Assembly (NCBI GenBank): GCA_008933995.1
Contig: WARS01000015.1
Span: 2,902,173-2,966,172, forward strand
Direction of reading: 5' to 3'
DNA: 64,000 nucleotides
DNA from: Datnioides undecimradiatus
Lineage: Eukaryota > Chordata > Actinopteri > Lobotiformes > Datnioididae
The notes beneath the pieces were generated by a model, which was not told the origin of the DNA, did not search any database, and saw nothing but the letters and a program-made list of their open reading frames with translations. The position numbers were made by a program, and so were the translations under genes. Below are positions 1-19,345 of the stretch, piece by piece (the stretch's first letter is position 1; every line of letters begins with the position of its first letter).

Positions 1-1893
1 CAATGAGCAGGAGGTGGGAGAGGCTCTGACTCTGAGGGTCGGTCCTGGGAAGGTGAGAAACTCTTAGCTCAAAATGACTTACATTTTGAACACAGCAGTT
101 GAGAAAACAACCTCAACTTAAGATGAACCTACTTTCTCATCAGTTGTTTTAAACTCTCTTTAAGCATTTTTAAGACTTTGTAAGAACGTCCGCTGACGTT
201 TGCTAATGAAAACCGTGAACTGAACATCTGCAAATTATGTCCAGCTGTTGACCTTTTGCTGCATATCTTCTTAGGGTACAAACAAAGGGTAAAGCTAGGA
301 ACTGGAGTTAGAATATATTCTGGTCCATTAAGCTTGACAGAGTTTAAATGAAAACAAAACATTTTATGATACACCTGGAATCATCTGTCTCTGATTAAAG
401 CATTTTAATTGGTTTTCCCTTCAGGCTCTGTGTCGTGAGGAGGTGTTTATAACATCCAAACTCTGGAACACCAAACATAACCCAGAGGATGTTGAGGAAG
501 CGTGCAGGACCAGCCTAGCCCACCTCGGTCTCTCTTACTTGGACCTGTACCTTATGCACTGGCCCATGGCATTTCAGTGAGTGAACTGCACCCAAGAAAC
601 TGATTTTGTCTGTGCAAGTCAGTGTAAAATGACCTACCATATGAATTAACTGTAGCTTCTGTGTGTGTGGATGTTCCAGACGGGGGAAGGAGCTGATGCC
701 TCGAAGGGAAGATGGGAGCATTTGTTATTCTGACACACACTACAGAGACACTTGGGCAGCCATGGAGAGCCTTGTGGACAAAGGCCTGGTCAAAGCTATA
801 GGACTGTCCAACTTCAATGCCAGGCAGACTGGTGACATCATTAGCATGGCCAGACACGCACCTGTGGTGAACCAGGTACAGTGTCTCCCTCTTGTACATT
901 TAATAAGGCTTTATTGACAATAGTGTCAGAAATAAGCTTAGGATTGTGTTTCAATGTGCCACAGGTGGAATGCCACCCTTATTTGTCTCAAGCAGGTCTC
1001 CTGTCCTACTGTCGGTCAGTCACCTATTATTTAGTTTGAGGTCAGTTCTATCAAATACCGTCTCCATGGTAACAGTGCTTAGACTGGTGTTTCAGGTCAG
1101 TGGCAGTTTGTGTGACAGCCTACAGTCCCCTGGGGAGCGGGGACAGACCTTGGGCCTCTCCTGATGAACCAAGCCTATTACAGGACCTCCGACTGGAAAC
1201 CATTGCCCAGAGATACCAGAAAACACCTGCCCAGGTCATACTCAGGTAAGGCACAAAACCTTCCACAGCTTCAGAGTGACCTGTTCAACACAGTGACGCA
1301 GACAATCAGAAATAAAGTGTGACCCTGTCGACAGCTTCTAAACTTTGGGGTTCTTCTGGCAGGTGGCACGTGCAGAGGGGTGTCGTGTGCATCCCTAAAA
1401 GTGTGACACCCTCCAGGATCCGGCAGAACCTGCAGGTGTTCGATTTTTCCCTGACGGAGGACGACATGAAGCTGATTGGTTCCTTCAACTGCAACGAGCG
1501 CTTCATCGTCCCAGCAGTCGAGGTGAGTCATGACACGGCACAAGATTTTAAACAGGATCCCTTTCCCAAGTGGAGACCGGGTTACGTTTATATTCATATG
1601 TACAGCCGCCATCTCAGTCTAAAGTTAGCCCTTTGATGACACAGGGCTGATACATCAGCCAGTTTTAGATCTCCAAGAATCCACGATATGTTCAGGACAG
1701 ACTCTTAGAGAGTCTGACTACAGGAATGTAGGTCAGCCATCCTGACTCTCGTAAACAAATATTCCTGTTATGTTAGCACAGAAAAATTCTCTTATATAAT
1801 TTTTTTTCTTTTTTGTGTTTTAATCAGAGAAATGGTAAGAGAGTGTGGAGAGATGCTGAACATCCTCATTTCCCCTTCCACGATCCATACTGA
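1..1893 (+). CDS. akr1a1: Aldo-keto reductase 1A1 (NADPH alcohol/aldehyde reductase), 3' part
   Basis: NADPH-dependent cytosolic reductase of aldehydes (AKR1A family). Seven exons are in the window: 1-52, 425-576, 680-875, 965-1014, 1096-1245, 1363-1522 and 1828-1893. They give 274 residues plus TGA; roughly the first 50 residues, with the catalytic Asp/Tyr exons, lie left of the window. Seen: ITSKLW with the active-site Lys, DLYLMHWP with the active-site His, the KAIGLSNFN strand, VTAYSPLGS, and a C-terminus close to human AKR1A1 ([10 protein letters not shown]). All junctions are GT-AG and in phase. The frame at base 1 starts with the last base of a Gly codon, from the family motif YGNEQEVG. 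Fish often have a and b copies of this gene and I cannot tell which this is. The gene converges on vcp. Confidence 0.93.
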
Positions 1894-1967
1894 GTCCATA
1901 AGGAATGCAAGATTGTGTTTTTAAAGATGATTGTCCAACATACCGGAGAAACCAAATTTCAAAACTG

Positions 1968-1973
1968 AATAAA
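1968..1973 (+). terminator. Polyadenylation signal of akr1a1
   Basis: AATAAA 75 bases after the akr1a1 stop codon. It is the first canonical signal downstream of the gene and fits a short 3' UTR. Confidence 0.7.
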
Positions 1974-2571
1974 AAGAAAATGTACACCACCCCTTTCTTT
2001 TTTTGATCAATGACAAAATAAAGTGGCTAACTTTACATGACATTTCCCAATCACATCTTTACTGAGATTGCAGTGAAGAAAGAAAAAAAGTAACTTTCTC
2101 TTACTGCCAGGGTGACACTCTGTGGTCAGTGACAGAACTGCCTGTCTGCTCAGTGTCAGTAGCAGCTTTGATTGAACTGTGCCTGCCTCACAGTGAAGAC
2201 TGAGTTTCTTGTTTGTCTCTACTGTGAAACCCTCAAATAAAAGAAAAACCATGCCATAAAGTCCTAACATGACAAACAAATGTAGATCATTGCTGCACGT
2301 CTGCAACACCATAAAACCCCTAATTAAATGGAATTAATGTTATAACTAAAATGCTCTCGGTAATATGTAATAGATATGTCATATATAGATATATGGTAGA
2401 TACGTCCATTATTAAGACTTTTTTCAAACGATACCCCAAATCAGACAGAATGTTCATTATCTCTGTGTCAATAAAGAAATTTCAAGACACTGATAACACT
2501 TCCATTTCGTGAGATTTTATTTTCAACAACATAACCTTGACAAATTTGTAATACATTATATGCTACTGTTT

Positions 2572-2602
<31 letters not shown>

Positions 2603-2952
2603 GAAGTCATTAGCAATATGTTTTTTTGTTTCTTTCTTATAGTCTAGCATAGAATCCCATCACTAAAGCCATTCATGTTGGTTGTGATATACTGAGAATG
2701 AGGCCACTCAATAACACCCCCCCACCCCTCCCTCCCGAATCTGCATCATACACTCACCTTCCAGTTCCAACATCCCCTTAACCCTACCCACATCAAAGCC
2801 AGGGCAAACCAAGCGGCTACATGCTTTCTCCAAGGGAAGTCATACAAAAAAAAGGAACACATGAAAGAAGCACAAAGTCCTAAAAATGTGGAATCTGGTG
2901 AGAATTTGTACAGTTGTGATCCCAGTACTGACCACTGTGGGGCAGTGTACAT
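1974..2952. other. Convergent akr1a1/vcp intergenic DNA and vcp 3' UTR
   Basis: No coding exon is seen. Up to about 2510 it is AT-rich spacer. From about 2510 to 2952 it is the vcp 3' UTR (minus strand). It holds a 26-base A run at 2576-2601, which is a poly-U tract in the vcp mRNA, and a C-rich patch near 2715-2735. Confidence 0.6.
2516..2521 (-). terminator. Polyadenylation signal of vcp
   Basis: TTTATT on the plus strand reads AATAAA on the vcp strand, about 430 bases beyond the stop codon. Confidence 0.65.
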
Positions 2953-10386
<7,434 letters not shown>

Positions 10387-10554
10387 GGTCGTCCACCTGG
10401 ATTACAATTAATAAATAAAGGAATTCTAGCTAAATGTTTAAGAGGCTTAACCGGTTCTCGTTACTCAACGTTCCCAGTGAATTCACACGAAAGAGCAGCA
10501 GTTTCGTGCTCTTCTTTACTGTTATACCATGAGCCGGATGCATCCCTCATTCTG

Positions 10555-10726
10555 ATTGGCTAGTGGCTGTCCATCAAATTCAGTAGCCAATGAAATAATC
10601 CATAGTCTGGCGTCAAGAAGAATATTGTGAAAATTCGACCAGTTACAAGTGAGTGGGACGTTCCTATTTCATCAACGTTTCTCTGATTGGTCATTTAAGA
10701 CTATCACGAAACTTCTGTCATCCAAT
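10555..10726 (-). promoter_or_regulatory. vcp promoter with four CCAAT boxes
   Basis: ATTGG at 10555-10559 and 10686-10690 and CCAAT at 10587-10591 and 10722-10726, all within 340 bases upstream of the vcp start codon. NF-Y binds such boxes in either orientation, and clusters are typical of TATA-less housekeeping and stress-response promoters. No TATA box was seen. The transcription start was not located. Confidence 0.55.
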
Positions 10727-11240
10727 TAATGCGTACCGCGTTGATACTGAAGAATCGTAAAAACAAAATTGGCCTGTTACTCTTGTGTTTATGCGTAGAC
10801 AGTGCAAATTATTTGGAGTTTCTGTATTGTTACTTATTTGAGTGATTCTTTAGTAAATCGGTATAAATAAGCATTTTACAGCAGCAACACTGTTTATGGT
10901 GTGTATTAAAGAAGTATATTTCTGTTTTATCATTATATGCAAAATGGTTTATCAGAGTAAAAGTCCTGATTACTCTTCCCTTGCCAAAATACATATTTTA
11001 TTTAGTATGCCCAAGCGACTTTACTGTATCATTTGTACTCTTTCATTTCATGCATAAACCAGCTGCAAGGTTTACCACCCACACAGTGTTCATCATCACA
11101 TTTCAAACACTGCCTTTCAAGATGCTTTATTTTGCTGTCCCAGTGGATACATGTTTGTTGTGGGTATGGGTTTCAGATCACAGGCCATAGAAAGTTGATC
11201 GGCTTTAGTAAGTGATAGGGTATTCTTCTGTAGTCCCTCT
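10727..11240. other. vcp/fancg spacer and fancg 3' UTR
   Basis: No coding signal is seen. A TTTATT at 11126-11131 is AATAAA on the fancg strand and probably ends the fancg transcript. The rest up to the vcp promoter is plain AT-rich sequence, so the two same-strand genes are only a few hundred bases apart. Confidence 0.55.
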
Positions 11241-14200
11241 CTAGGCTGACAAGGTAGGACCAAGTTCCAGCACTCTGTGGCGAAGCTCCATAGAGTCCAA
11301 CAAAGGGCCACACTGTGGTTCCCGTAAGTAAACAGAAAGACTCCTGCAACATATAGGGTTATACCCGTAAGAAAGAGAGTAAAGTCATAACATAATAAAT
11401 ATGTTCTGCCTAAAGCAACGAGAGACTGAATATATTGAGTTCATTTCTATTTTTTCTGAAAAATAAATCAGCGCATATTCAGTTTGTGTCTAAAGCAAAC
11501 TGAAACTAACTGCAGTTCACATGAGGCATTGGGATGGATCTCAAATGTATTGTGAGTGACTCTGTTTAATAAAAATAATTAAGGCACATGTGCACATATG
11601 GCCACCATGGCCAAACAGCTTGAGAAAATGATAGTTGTCCCTCTCTGATGCATTGCCCCAGGTGCAAGCTTACAGTTGAAATAGCCTATTTTCCTACAGG
11701 TAGCAAAAACATTAGGAATTAGATGGAATTAGATGCTTCAATCTTTTTACTGTGATTTCACGTTGCAGAAAATTGCTGACTTTTAAACTCTTCAAAATCA
11801 TTTGTCTTTGTCCTGTTAGCAATAGTAAATTATTGCACGAAAGGTGTTAGTGTGGGGATGCCTTTGTGATAATCTGTGATGCATTTTTGAACAGGGGTTC
11901 AAGTGTGGATATACTCCATGGCAATTAGGTGAAGATGAAGTGAATATAAGAACGACTGTGTCTTACTCGTCTGATGATTTTGTGGTGAAGCTCCAGGTCT
12001 TTTCCCAACAAGCTGCTGCCTCCCTTCTCCTGCCAAGCCTCCACAGCACTTCACCAGACCATAAGCCTGCACCAACACAGTCTGAGACAGTACATACAGC
12101 ACAACAATGTTGTGACATGGTGTTCCAGCAAAAGACCATGCTAACCAAGTACAGATTCCACATATTTCAAATCATAGCCCAGAGTTTCCAAGTAGCAGTT
12201 GAAAATGACTGACTTGAAATTAGGTTCAAGATTTGCTGTATATATCATTAACTTAAAGCTGTGGTGTGCATACCTGGGGATGCCTGCAGGCTGAGCTGGA
12301 GGTCTCTCAGTGCCTCTCTCAGTTGGTTTGTTTGAGTGAAGCTGACGCCCCTACCAGCTAGTGAAAGCCCCTTTAGCCTTTGGAGGACACACAGATGTGT
12401 TCCCAGCTTGCCAACCATGTCGGCACTGGGGATTTGTGGTTTGTGACCTGCAGTTGAATAATAAACACAATAAAATGCACAAAGTACCTGTAGAGTGTGT
12501 AAAAAAGAAAATTTCTCTACAAAGCATCATAAGACAGAGAAATATTCACCTTTCTTTTTAAAGAGCACCCTCACCAGCAGGTTAACACATCTGTAATACA
12601 GAGCAAAATATATTGTGTTCACTTATAATCACACAAAACTATGAAAATTTATGGAAACGATGGAATTAAGCTTATTTTATTTTGAAGACCTTGTGTAGTG
12701 AGTGACAGCTTGTTTCCAGTCCTTCAGGTGAGTGTGGCAGTGGCCCTGAAGGAGGTAGGCAGCCCCAGCCCAGAGCAGCAACCTCACCCTATCGTCACCC
12801 TCTGCACACACAGCCCTCGCCTCAACTTCAAACTTCTCCTCTGGCTCCTCTAGCACCAACTTCTCTGGCAGTAGCTCCAGTGTTGTGCTGAGGACTTCAT
12901 CACAAACCGCCATGCAATCTGTGGGCCGTTCAGCCATTAATAAGGCAGCACCAGCTTCAAGGTAAAGCTCAGGCAACCTGGGGAGGAGAGGCACCTCAGC
13001 ATGCAGCTGAAACAGAGACACAACAATCAGTTAAGAAACAAATAAAATTATTACACAGCAAGCACAACAATATATCGAAGGGTCATTGTTAATAATCTTG
13101 GCTGTCTGGGTTTTCAGTCTTACTCCATGTTGATCTTCTGAGTGAAGAGCAGCCAGCAGGTCCAAATAATGTTCCACACCCTCTGACACCCTAAAGAAAC
13201 ACCATTAACACCCACATTAAAAGTACAGTATGCACTATGGGTATAGTGTTCTTATCTCCATTTATATTTTGGTGGATTTTAGTAAAGCTTGGGTGGCAGT
13301 AAAAGACAGAAACTCAGAGCTCCATACTTGTCTTCTCACCTCCCATGAAGCACACACTTCTGGGCCAGACTGTGAAGGACAGAGAGGGCAGATGGAACTG
13401 AGAGCAGACTGTTCAGTGATTGGCTGTGAAGCATTAAGGACGGGGAGAGGAGATGAGTACCAGCCAGAGCGGGCTCTGTGGCAGAGGGCAACATCAAAGT
13501 CTGTGGGACAAGAGAGGTTTCATGTTTCAGTAAGCAGGGCTACACCTACATTAATATGTGTCTGTGTCTCAAATAAACCTTTTGGCTCAGCCACTAAAGT
13601 CTGCTCTACTACAACAAAGGCAGAATAGTTCTGAATACTACAAAAAAATGTATCAGCAGCTACAAGACAAACATTTCAGCACAGTTTATGGCCATTTGGT
13701 GTCTTTTTTAAAACTGCCCTGGATATAATGCATACTTGGCTACTCACTGAGTGCAGCAAACGTAGAGCTTTTATTTCAGCCTGTATGTTTCCCAGCTGTC
13801 TGTATATGAGCATGCTCTGGTACAGAGCACATACACACCGGCCGTCTGTCTCCAGTGCCTTCCTGTAACACTGCAATGCCATCTGAGGGCGGCTCTGGAG
13901 ACAAAAGCAAACACAAGCATTCTCTCATGGCATGTAAATGCTTACATCTATTATTACCGTGCATGTCACATGCTAATTTTCTGTGTGTATGTGCAGATTC
14001 TGTCTGTTTGTGTACCATTTGGGCGAGGCAGGAACCTGACAGGAGGTGTGTGTGTGCTACTAGAGTCCTGGGAGCAGGTAAAGAGGAAGCCGACTGCAGA
14101 ACAGACAGCGCTTCTGAACTTCGACCTTCATTCAACCTCTCTGCACCTTAATTAAACATGCAGAACACAGTGAAACACAGGATAAATGACTCAAGACTCC

Positions 14201-16618
14201 AAACACATGGCGTGCATTTATACATCACTGTCATATAGTTATTTGTGTAACAGCTCGCAGTTTAGGTCATTTTCTGCCATACTACTACTGATTTTGTCTC
14301 CCCCATGTCTTTCTGGGTGCCTCCCAAGAGAGTACAGAGAAAGAAAAGTGAATTTATTATATGAAAGTGACACACCCCCAGGAGGAAATCAATACATAAG
14401 CAAATATTTTGTATCCATGAAGAAAATGAATAAGTTACGTAATAAAAGAATTATAATCTTACAATCACAATGAATACATCAAGCTTTCTGAGCTGTGCAC
14501 AACCTTTAACTTTTATCAACCCTGCCCATTAGGAAGCCTTAGTCCACCAATGGGCCATAAGAATCTGTATGTTTCTGTATGTATGTAATGTTGCTGACCT
14601 TGGGCAATGAAAGTACAGATCTGCAATAACTCAAAAAGCCGCCTGGGGTCCATCATCAGGAGTGGAATGTCAGAAGTTCCTCTCCCTACCTCGCTCCTCC
14701 TGTCATCCTCAACTCCAGAAGATAGTGTCTCAAACAGCGAAAACAGCTCATCCTACATCACAAAAAATACACAATACTGTCACATCCACACAATAAACAA
14801 TACAAGATCTAACCTGTAGAGGGAAAGGAACATTGGGAGAAATTTTGTATGAACTGATCTGAAGAAAGGTCGCACTTCCACATGTTTTTATTTTAAAAAA
14901 ATACACGTAATCTGAGCTTGGAGAATAAATCCAACTTTTGACAGCGGTTGGGCTGAGGCATTTCTCTTATTAATAGCAAAGAAGGGCCATGACAAGAGAC
15001 AACATGGCACCCACATGCATTTGTAGAGACACAGTAAATGGTGCATACACGCATCACATAACTTTCTGGTTGGTTGCCAAAACAGTCCACTTGGAAGCTA
15101 ACTGAAACCAATCACTTACATTGTTCTACATCAGAGGCTTAACAACAACTAGCTCATTAGCCTGAATAAACTGCACAGAGTTTCTTTGAACCACACAAGT
15201 TCAGTAGGTAAACAGCCTACAAACAGGTACCTGCAGTTCTTGAATAGTTTTCAGCTGGCAGGTGGCGAGCCATATCGCCCACTGCAGACAAAGAAGGTAT
15301 TGCACAGAGGAATTTAAAGCTGTGTTTCCCATTGATTTGAGAACCGTTCTCCAAAACCCAATAGATTCTGAACCAACTGGGTCATCACCCATTATTTGCA
15401 GAACTGTAGGGGACAAAAGCAGGCCAAACAAGTTAGAGTTGAAAAATCCTTTGAGCTGACATGAAACTAGATGTACAGCAGTAGTTCCTGTGTCGTCTGC
15501 TATGCCTTTATAATCATCTCACAATGTAATCCTACCTCTCTCTGTGGCTTGTGTGAGGAGCAGCTGTGCATCTGAGAACTGAGACTGAGCAGCAGAGCAC
15601 ACACAGGCATTGTACACTACTGTCAGCTCCAAATGTATGTGATCTGAAAGAGGAGGGATACCTGCAGGAGAGGGGCATATGGAAATCAAAGGTAAGAGTT
15701 GACCTGAGATGCCTCTCTTCACAAATTAGACACTTGTATTTTGAGGGAGATTGAGCACCTTGGATTTTCATTAAAAGTTTGTGAAACTCAGAGGTGCAGC
15801 ACCTCAGATGTGTCTGCTTCTGATCCCAGCTCACAGCATTGCCTCCTCCTTCTTCCTGCTGAAACAATAAAGCAAAAGCAAACTGTAAAGTAACTGAGTA
15901 CACTAACTTCAGTACTGTACTTCATGTACTTTTCACTTACACCTACTTTATAGGCATTTACAGTTTATGCTAATTCTATTAACTACTACACAATTCAAAA
16001 AGATGCATGGAACACTTCAAAATATTTGTTTTAAAAATGACAACATTTATCATAATATAATATTAATGTAGTTACAATTTAACATACAAAAAAATATTTT
16101 ACATACAGGATATGATCAGTTTTTAAAATTTCATACATGTACATTACAAACAGATAATGTATTAACAAACTATTAAGAAACGGCATAAGAATTAGTTAAA
16201 ATCAGCCACGTACCACATTAAAATGTTGCTTACAGACTAAAGCATCTGCAATACTAATCCAGTAATGAAATACAACTATGCAGAGGAGCCATTCTGCATA
16301 ATTACTTCCCTACTTTCGATATTTGTAGTATATTTTTGTCACTAACTTCCCTGTGCACGTGTGATAAGTGTCACGAGTAACCACCAGTAATTCAAAACAC
16401 AACTTGCTATCCAAGAGATATTCTCCATTATTCTCCAATACGTTATTAGACAGGTATGTACAAGGGGATAGCAAACACTATACCATGGCCGCTAATTACA
16501 CGCTATATTATTTCATGGATGCTAATGTTAGCCTCTAATTATTACCTACCTTCCATTTGTTTACCAAACTGTTGTTTTCCTTGATCCATGTTGCTAATAA
16601 AGAAACTGGTTGGTACAT
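11241..16618 (-). CDS. fancg: Fanconi anemia complementation group G protein
   Basis: TPR scaffold of the Fanconi core complex (with FANCA and FAAP20) in interstrand crosslink repair; nuclear. Fourteen exons: 16550-16618, 15759-15858, 15536-15661, 15231-15403, 14599-14752, 14016-14146, 13748-13894, 13340-13500, 13124-13190, 12690-13006, 12550-12590, 12274-12447, 11967-12081 and 11241-11343. They give 625 residues; human has 622 and also 14 exons. The start ATG at 16618 gives a WIKENNSLVNKWK N-terminus resembling the human start. A second ATG at 16596 lies in another frame and fails to join exon 2. TPR-like helices are seen in exons 7 and 10. The C-terminus is read through a phase-2 junction to end GPTLSA. 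Exon 2 has tandem CAGCAG acceptors, so one Gln is optional. Exon 10 has a poor donor (GTCTTC). Identity rests on these matches and on the vcp neighbour, because the family is weakly conserved. Confidence 0.9.
15887..15965. repeat. AAGTAC-rich dispersed fish repeat (MITE-like), fragment
   Basis: In fancg intron 1 a stretch of spaced AGTAC/GTACTT words resembles the very common teleost repeat whose arms read like AAGTAACTNAGTACATTTACT. Similar stretches occur near 32470 and 48790. The family name was not determined. Confidence 0.45.
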
Positions 16619-19287
16619 TTTATTAGACACTTTAGCGGTGGTTTGAACTTTCCCTCGGTTGTCAGAGTCGAGCTAAAGCCGGAAGTAGATGTATCACTGC
16701 AGCGGGGATGTGCTGCCCCCTGTGGACAAACCAGGAAACGACACCAGCAGTCTGCCAACTATCCAGCAGATGGTGCTGCGCCAAAAACAAGTTCAATTTT
16801 GTTCTGGAAACTTCAATATGTTGGCTTTTTTTCACAGCCATCAAACTGTGAAGTGATACCACTGTTTGTAGTTTTTGGTTATTAGTTTTAGAGCCCTCCA
16901 CATTATCATACAGATACCCTCAAAACTGCACAATCTTATAGTGTATACTTTGAGTCTGTGTGATGGCTGTCCATTCATTAAAAACCTACATTAGTCACGG
17001 TAGCACTATACCACATCCACATGCACACACGCACACAACTACAGGTCTAAAGCAAGTAAACAGAATTCAAGGCCTTAATTGTATTACAGCTGAGTCATCC
17101 TTGAGACTGCCAGGACAGCCATTTTTCTGGTTGTCCCTCCCAAGGTGACTCCCTCTTTTCTCGCCCAGTTCAACTCCTGTCCTGTCATCCCTCTTTCCTA
17201 GTGTCTCTGCCATCCCCACATCAGTGCATCATCTTATTTCCTGTTGTCTGCAACCTCCATTGTCTGCCTTCATCGTAAACTACCAGCCCCTTTTCTCTTT
17301 CATTGTCTCAGATCACAGGGAGCTCAAAATATATCTCAGAGGAAAATAAGGGAAGTTCTTAACATTTGCTGCTGCACAATATGCAATAGCACACTTGCAG
17401 CTGCCCAGGCATGCATACACAAAAATACCAAAAAGATATCTTTCAATCTGATTCCCTGTGTCTTTTTGCCCTTAGGAAGGGTTTCACTGTTTTGTGACAT
17501 TTGCCTCTTCATCGATCCTGCTATTTTCCATCTTTGTCTGTTTCCTCCCTCACTCCATCCATCCCTTGAAGGACAAGGTCATCACATGGCAAGAGCCTCC
17601 TACCTCCTTTCCCATTGTCCTTCTTTCAATGTCATTCACATGGCAAGACTTCAAAGTTTCCCTAAAAGGTTTGTACAAATTGTTGCTGTGTCATATCCAA
17701 CCATGGCAGCATTAAAGTGTAGATAATGTTACTTTTCCAGAAACCAGTCTCATAGAGAATAAATTAGCCCGTACAGTTTATCTTGTCTGTGGTATTCCGG
17801 CTAATTTTTGTGGCCTTCTTCTGTCTGAAATCTAAATTTGGCCAATGTGATAGCAGAGGCTGCTGCCCAACACTGTTATGGTCTGTTTTCAGAATTATAT
17901 ACTATGAGCCTCACTATGAGTTACATTTGGTTTAAATAACAACACACTGAGGGACATGAGTATATTGAACAATAGATAGATATAACATCACAGCTGAAAT
18001 CTGCTCACTCTGCTCCATTATCCTCATTCATAAAACATGAAGTCGGGGGGAGGGGTGTGACACATGTTATTTATGCCTGAAATGTGGTGCAAAACGCAGT
18101 GCAAGTGATTCACCAGCACAATTCCAGTGAGGATGACAAAACTGCAATGGGTTTGACCTTTTAAAGGTCTGAGGACTTTAAACAGACATGACATGATTAT
18201 TGGTGGACAGAGTGAGGGTGTCACACAGTCCCCCGGGTGTCATTGGGATGACAACACACATGTTCACAGGGTTGAAGAAAGGCTGATACAGAGAAATCAC
18301 TATTTGCTGATCCATCTCTTTTTGAACATACATCTCAAGGTAAAGACACAATTTTCCCTGCTCCTTTAAGGTATGCAGAGTAAACTCACTCACCCTGAGT
18401 TTGAGTAATCAATAGGTGCTGTACGTGCTCTTCAGAACTGGTCCTCTTCTCAGATCAGCAGTCAGTTCAGTTTGTTTTTGTGTGAATGCTGTATCATCGT
18501 AGCTCCTGCACTTTAAAGATGCTTGTTATGCTGCTGCTGCTGCTGTTTCGGGGGGTTTTATGTCAGTGCTGTCACATGTCGTGCACAGCCTGCAACCACA
18601 TCTGCACAGCTGTGGATCATTTACTCTTCAGCAGCAGAAAGAATAGGAAACCAAGAGATGAAAAGTTATCTTTAAAGTGTAAGGGGGAAGACAAACCTTT
18701 TTTGTGGGTGTGTGTGAGAGAGATAAAGAGAGCGAGACAGAGAGTCTGTCAATGGCCTAGCAGTTGAGTTGAGTCCCAGGGGAGTTGGCATGGATCTGCA
18801 AACTCACACTGCAGCAGCTACAGAGAGCATCAGCAGAACACACTGCACACCCACACAATCAGTTCACACAGACCTTAGACACTGTGAACCCCAGATATCA
18901 ATATATATAAACTTTGCAAGATTAAAAATTCATCAAGACTGTTTATGAAGATCCGTAGCAAATGACAGTTTCTAGTTCGCCTGAGCTGTTGTTTTAATCA
19001 TCTTACACACTGGCTATATTTCCCCAGGTGTTTTTGTGCACATAACCCCTTAATATTAAAAGTAAACAGGAAATACATGAAAAACATTTCACATACTATA
19101 AAACAATGATTTGTTGCTTCAATAAAATACACCTAATTAACACATTCAGTAAAAATGCAACTCATCAACAAGGTGATACACCGATTAGACTGAATATGTT
19201 CCTGCGCAGGCAGTAGTTTTCTGAAGAAAAGATATCTCTTTAAATAGAGTGTGTCCTGATGCTGACTAGTGAGTTTTCCCTCCCTCC
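16619..19287. other. fancg-nefh divergent intergenic region
   Basis: About 2.7 kb between two divergent start codons. Next to fancg a near-palindrome GCTAATGTTAGC lies at 16521-16532, inside intron 1. The rest shows CT-rich runs (17110-17280), a GGGGAGGGG patch near 18047 and CTG triplets near 18530. Open frames of 60-160 codons occur, but none has splice partners or a recognisable domain. It probably contains the neuron-restricted control elements of nefh, but I could not identify any specific site. Confidence 0.5.
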
Positions 19288-19295
19288 TATATAAG
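19288..19295 (+). promoter_or_regulatory. TATA box of nefh
   Basis: TATATAAG lies 51 bases upstream of the nefh start codon's first five bases, in the sequence CCTATATAAGCC. This predicts a transcription start near 19318-19325 and a very short 5' UTR. No other gene in the window has such a clear TATA box. Confidence 0.75.
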
Positions 19296-19345
19296 CCAAG
19301 CGCTCCCCCTCCTGCTGCAGTCAGTCATCCAGCGGTCCGGCCAAC

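Noticed and set aside
2576-2601. A26 run as the tail of a processed pseudogene or retroposed copy
   Set aside because: No retroposed body or target-site duplication next to it; it lies in the vcp 3' UTR and reads as U26 there.
11117-11311. Open frame on the minus strand over the last fancg exon
   Set aside because: Wrong frame. The phase-2 junction from the previous exon leads to the frame ending GPTLSA at 11241, which gives a protein of human length.
17244-17726. 160-codon open frame upstream of nefh
   Set aside because: No domain, no splice partners, low-complexity CT-rich DNA; length is possible by chance in this composition.
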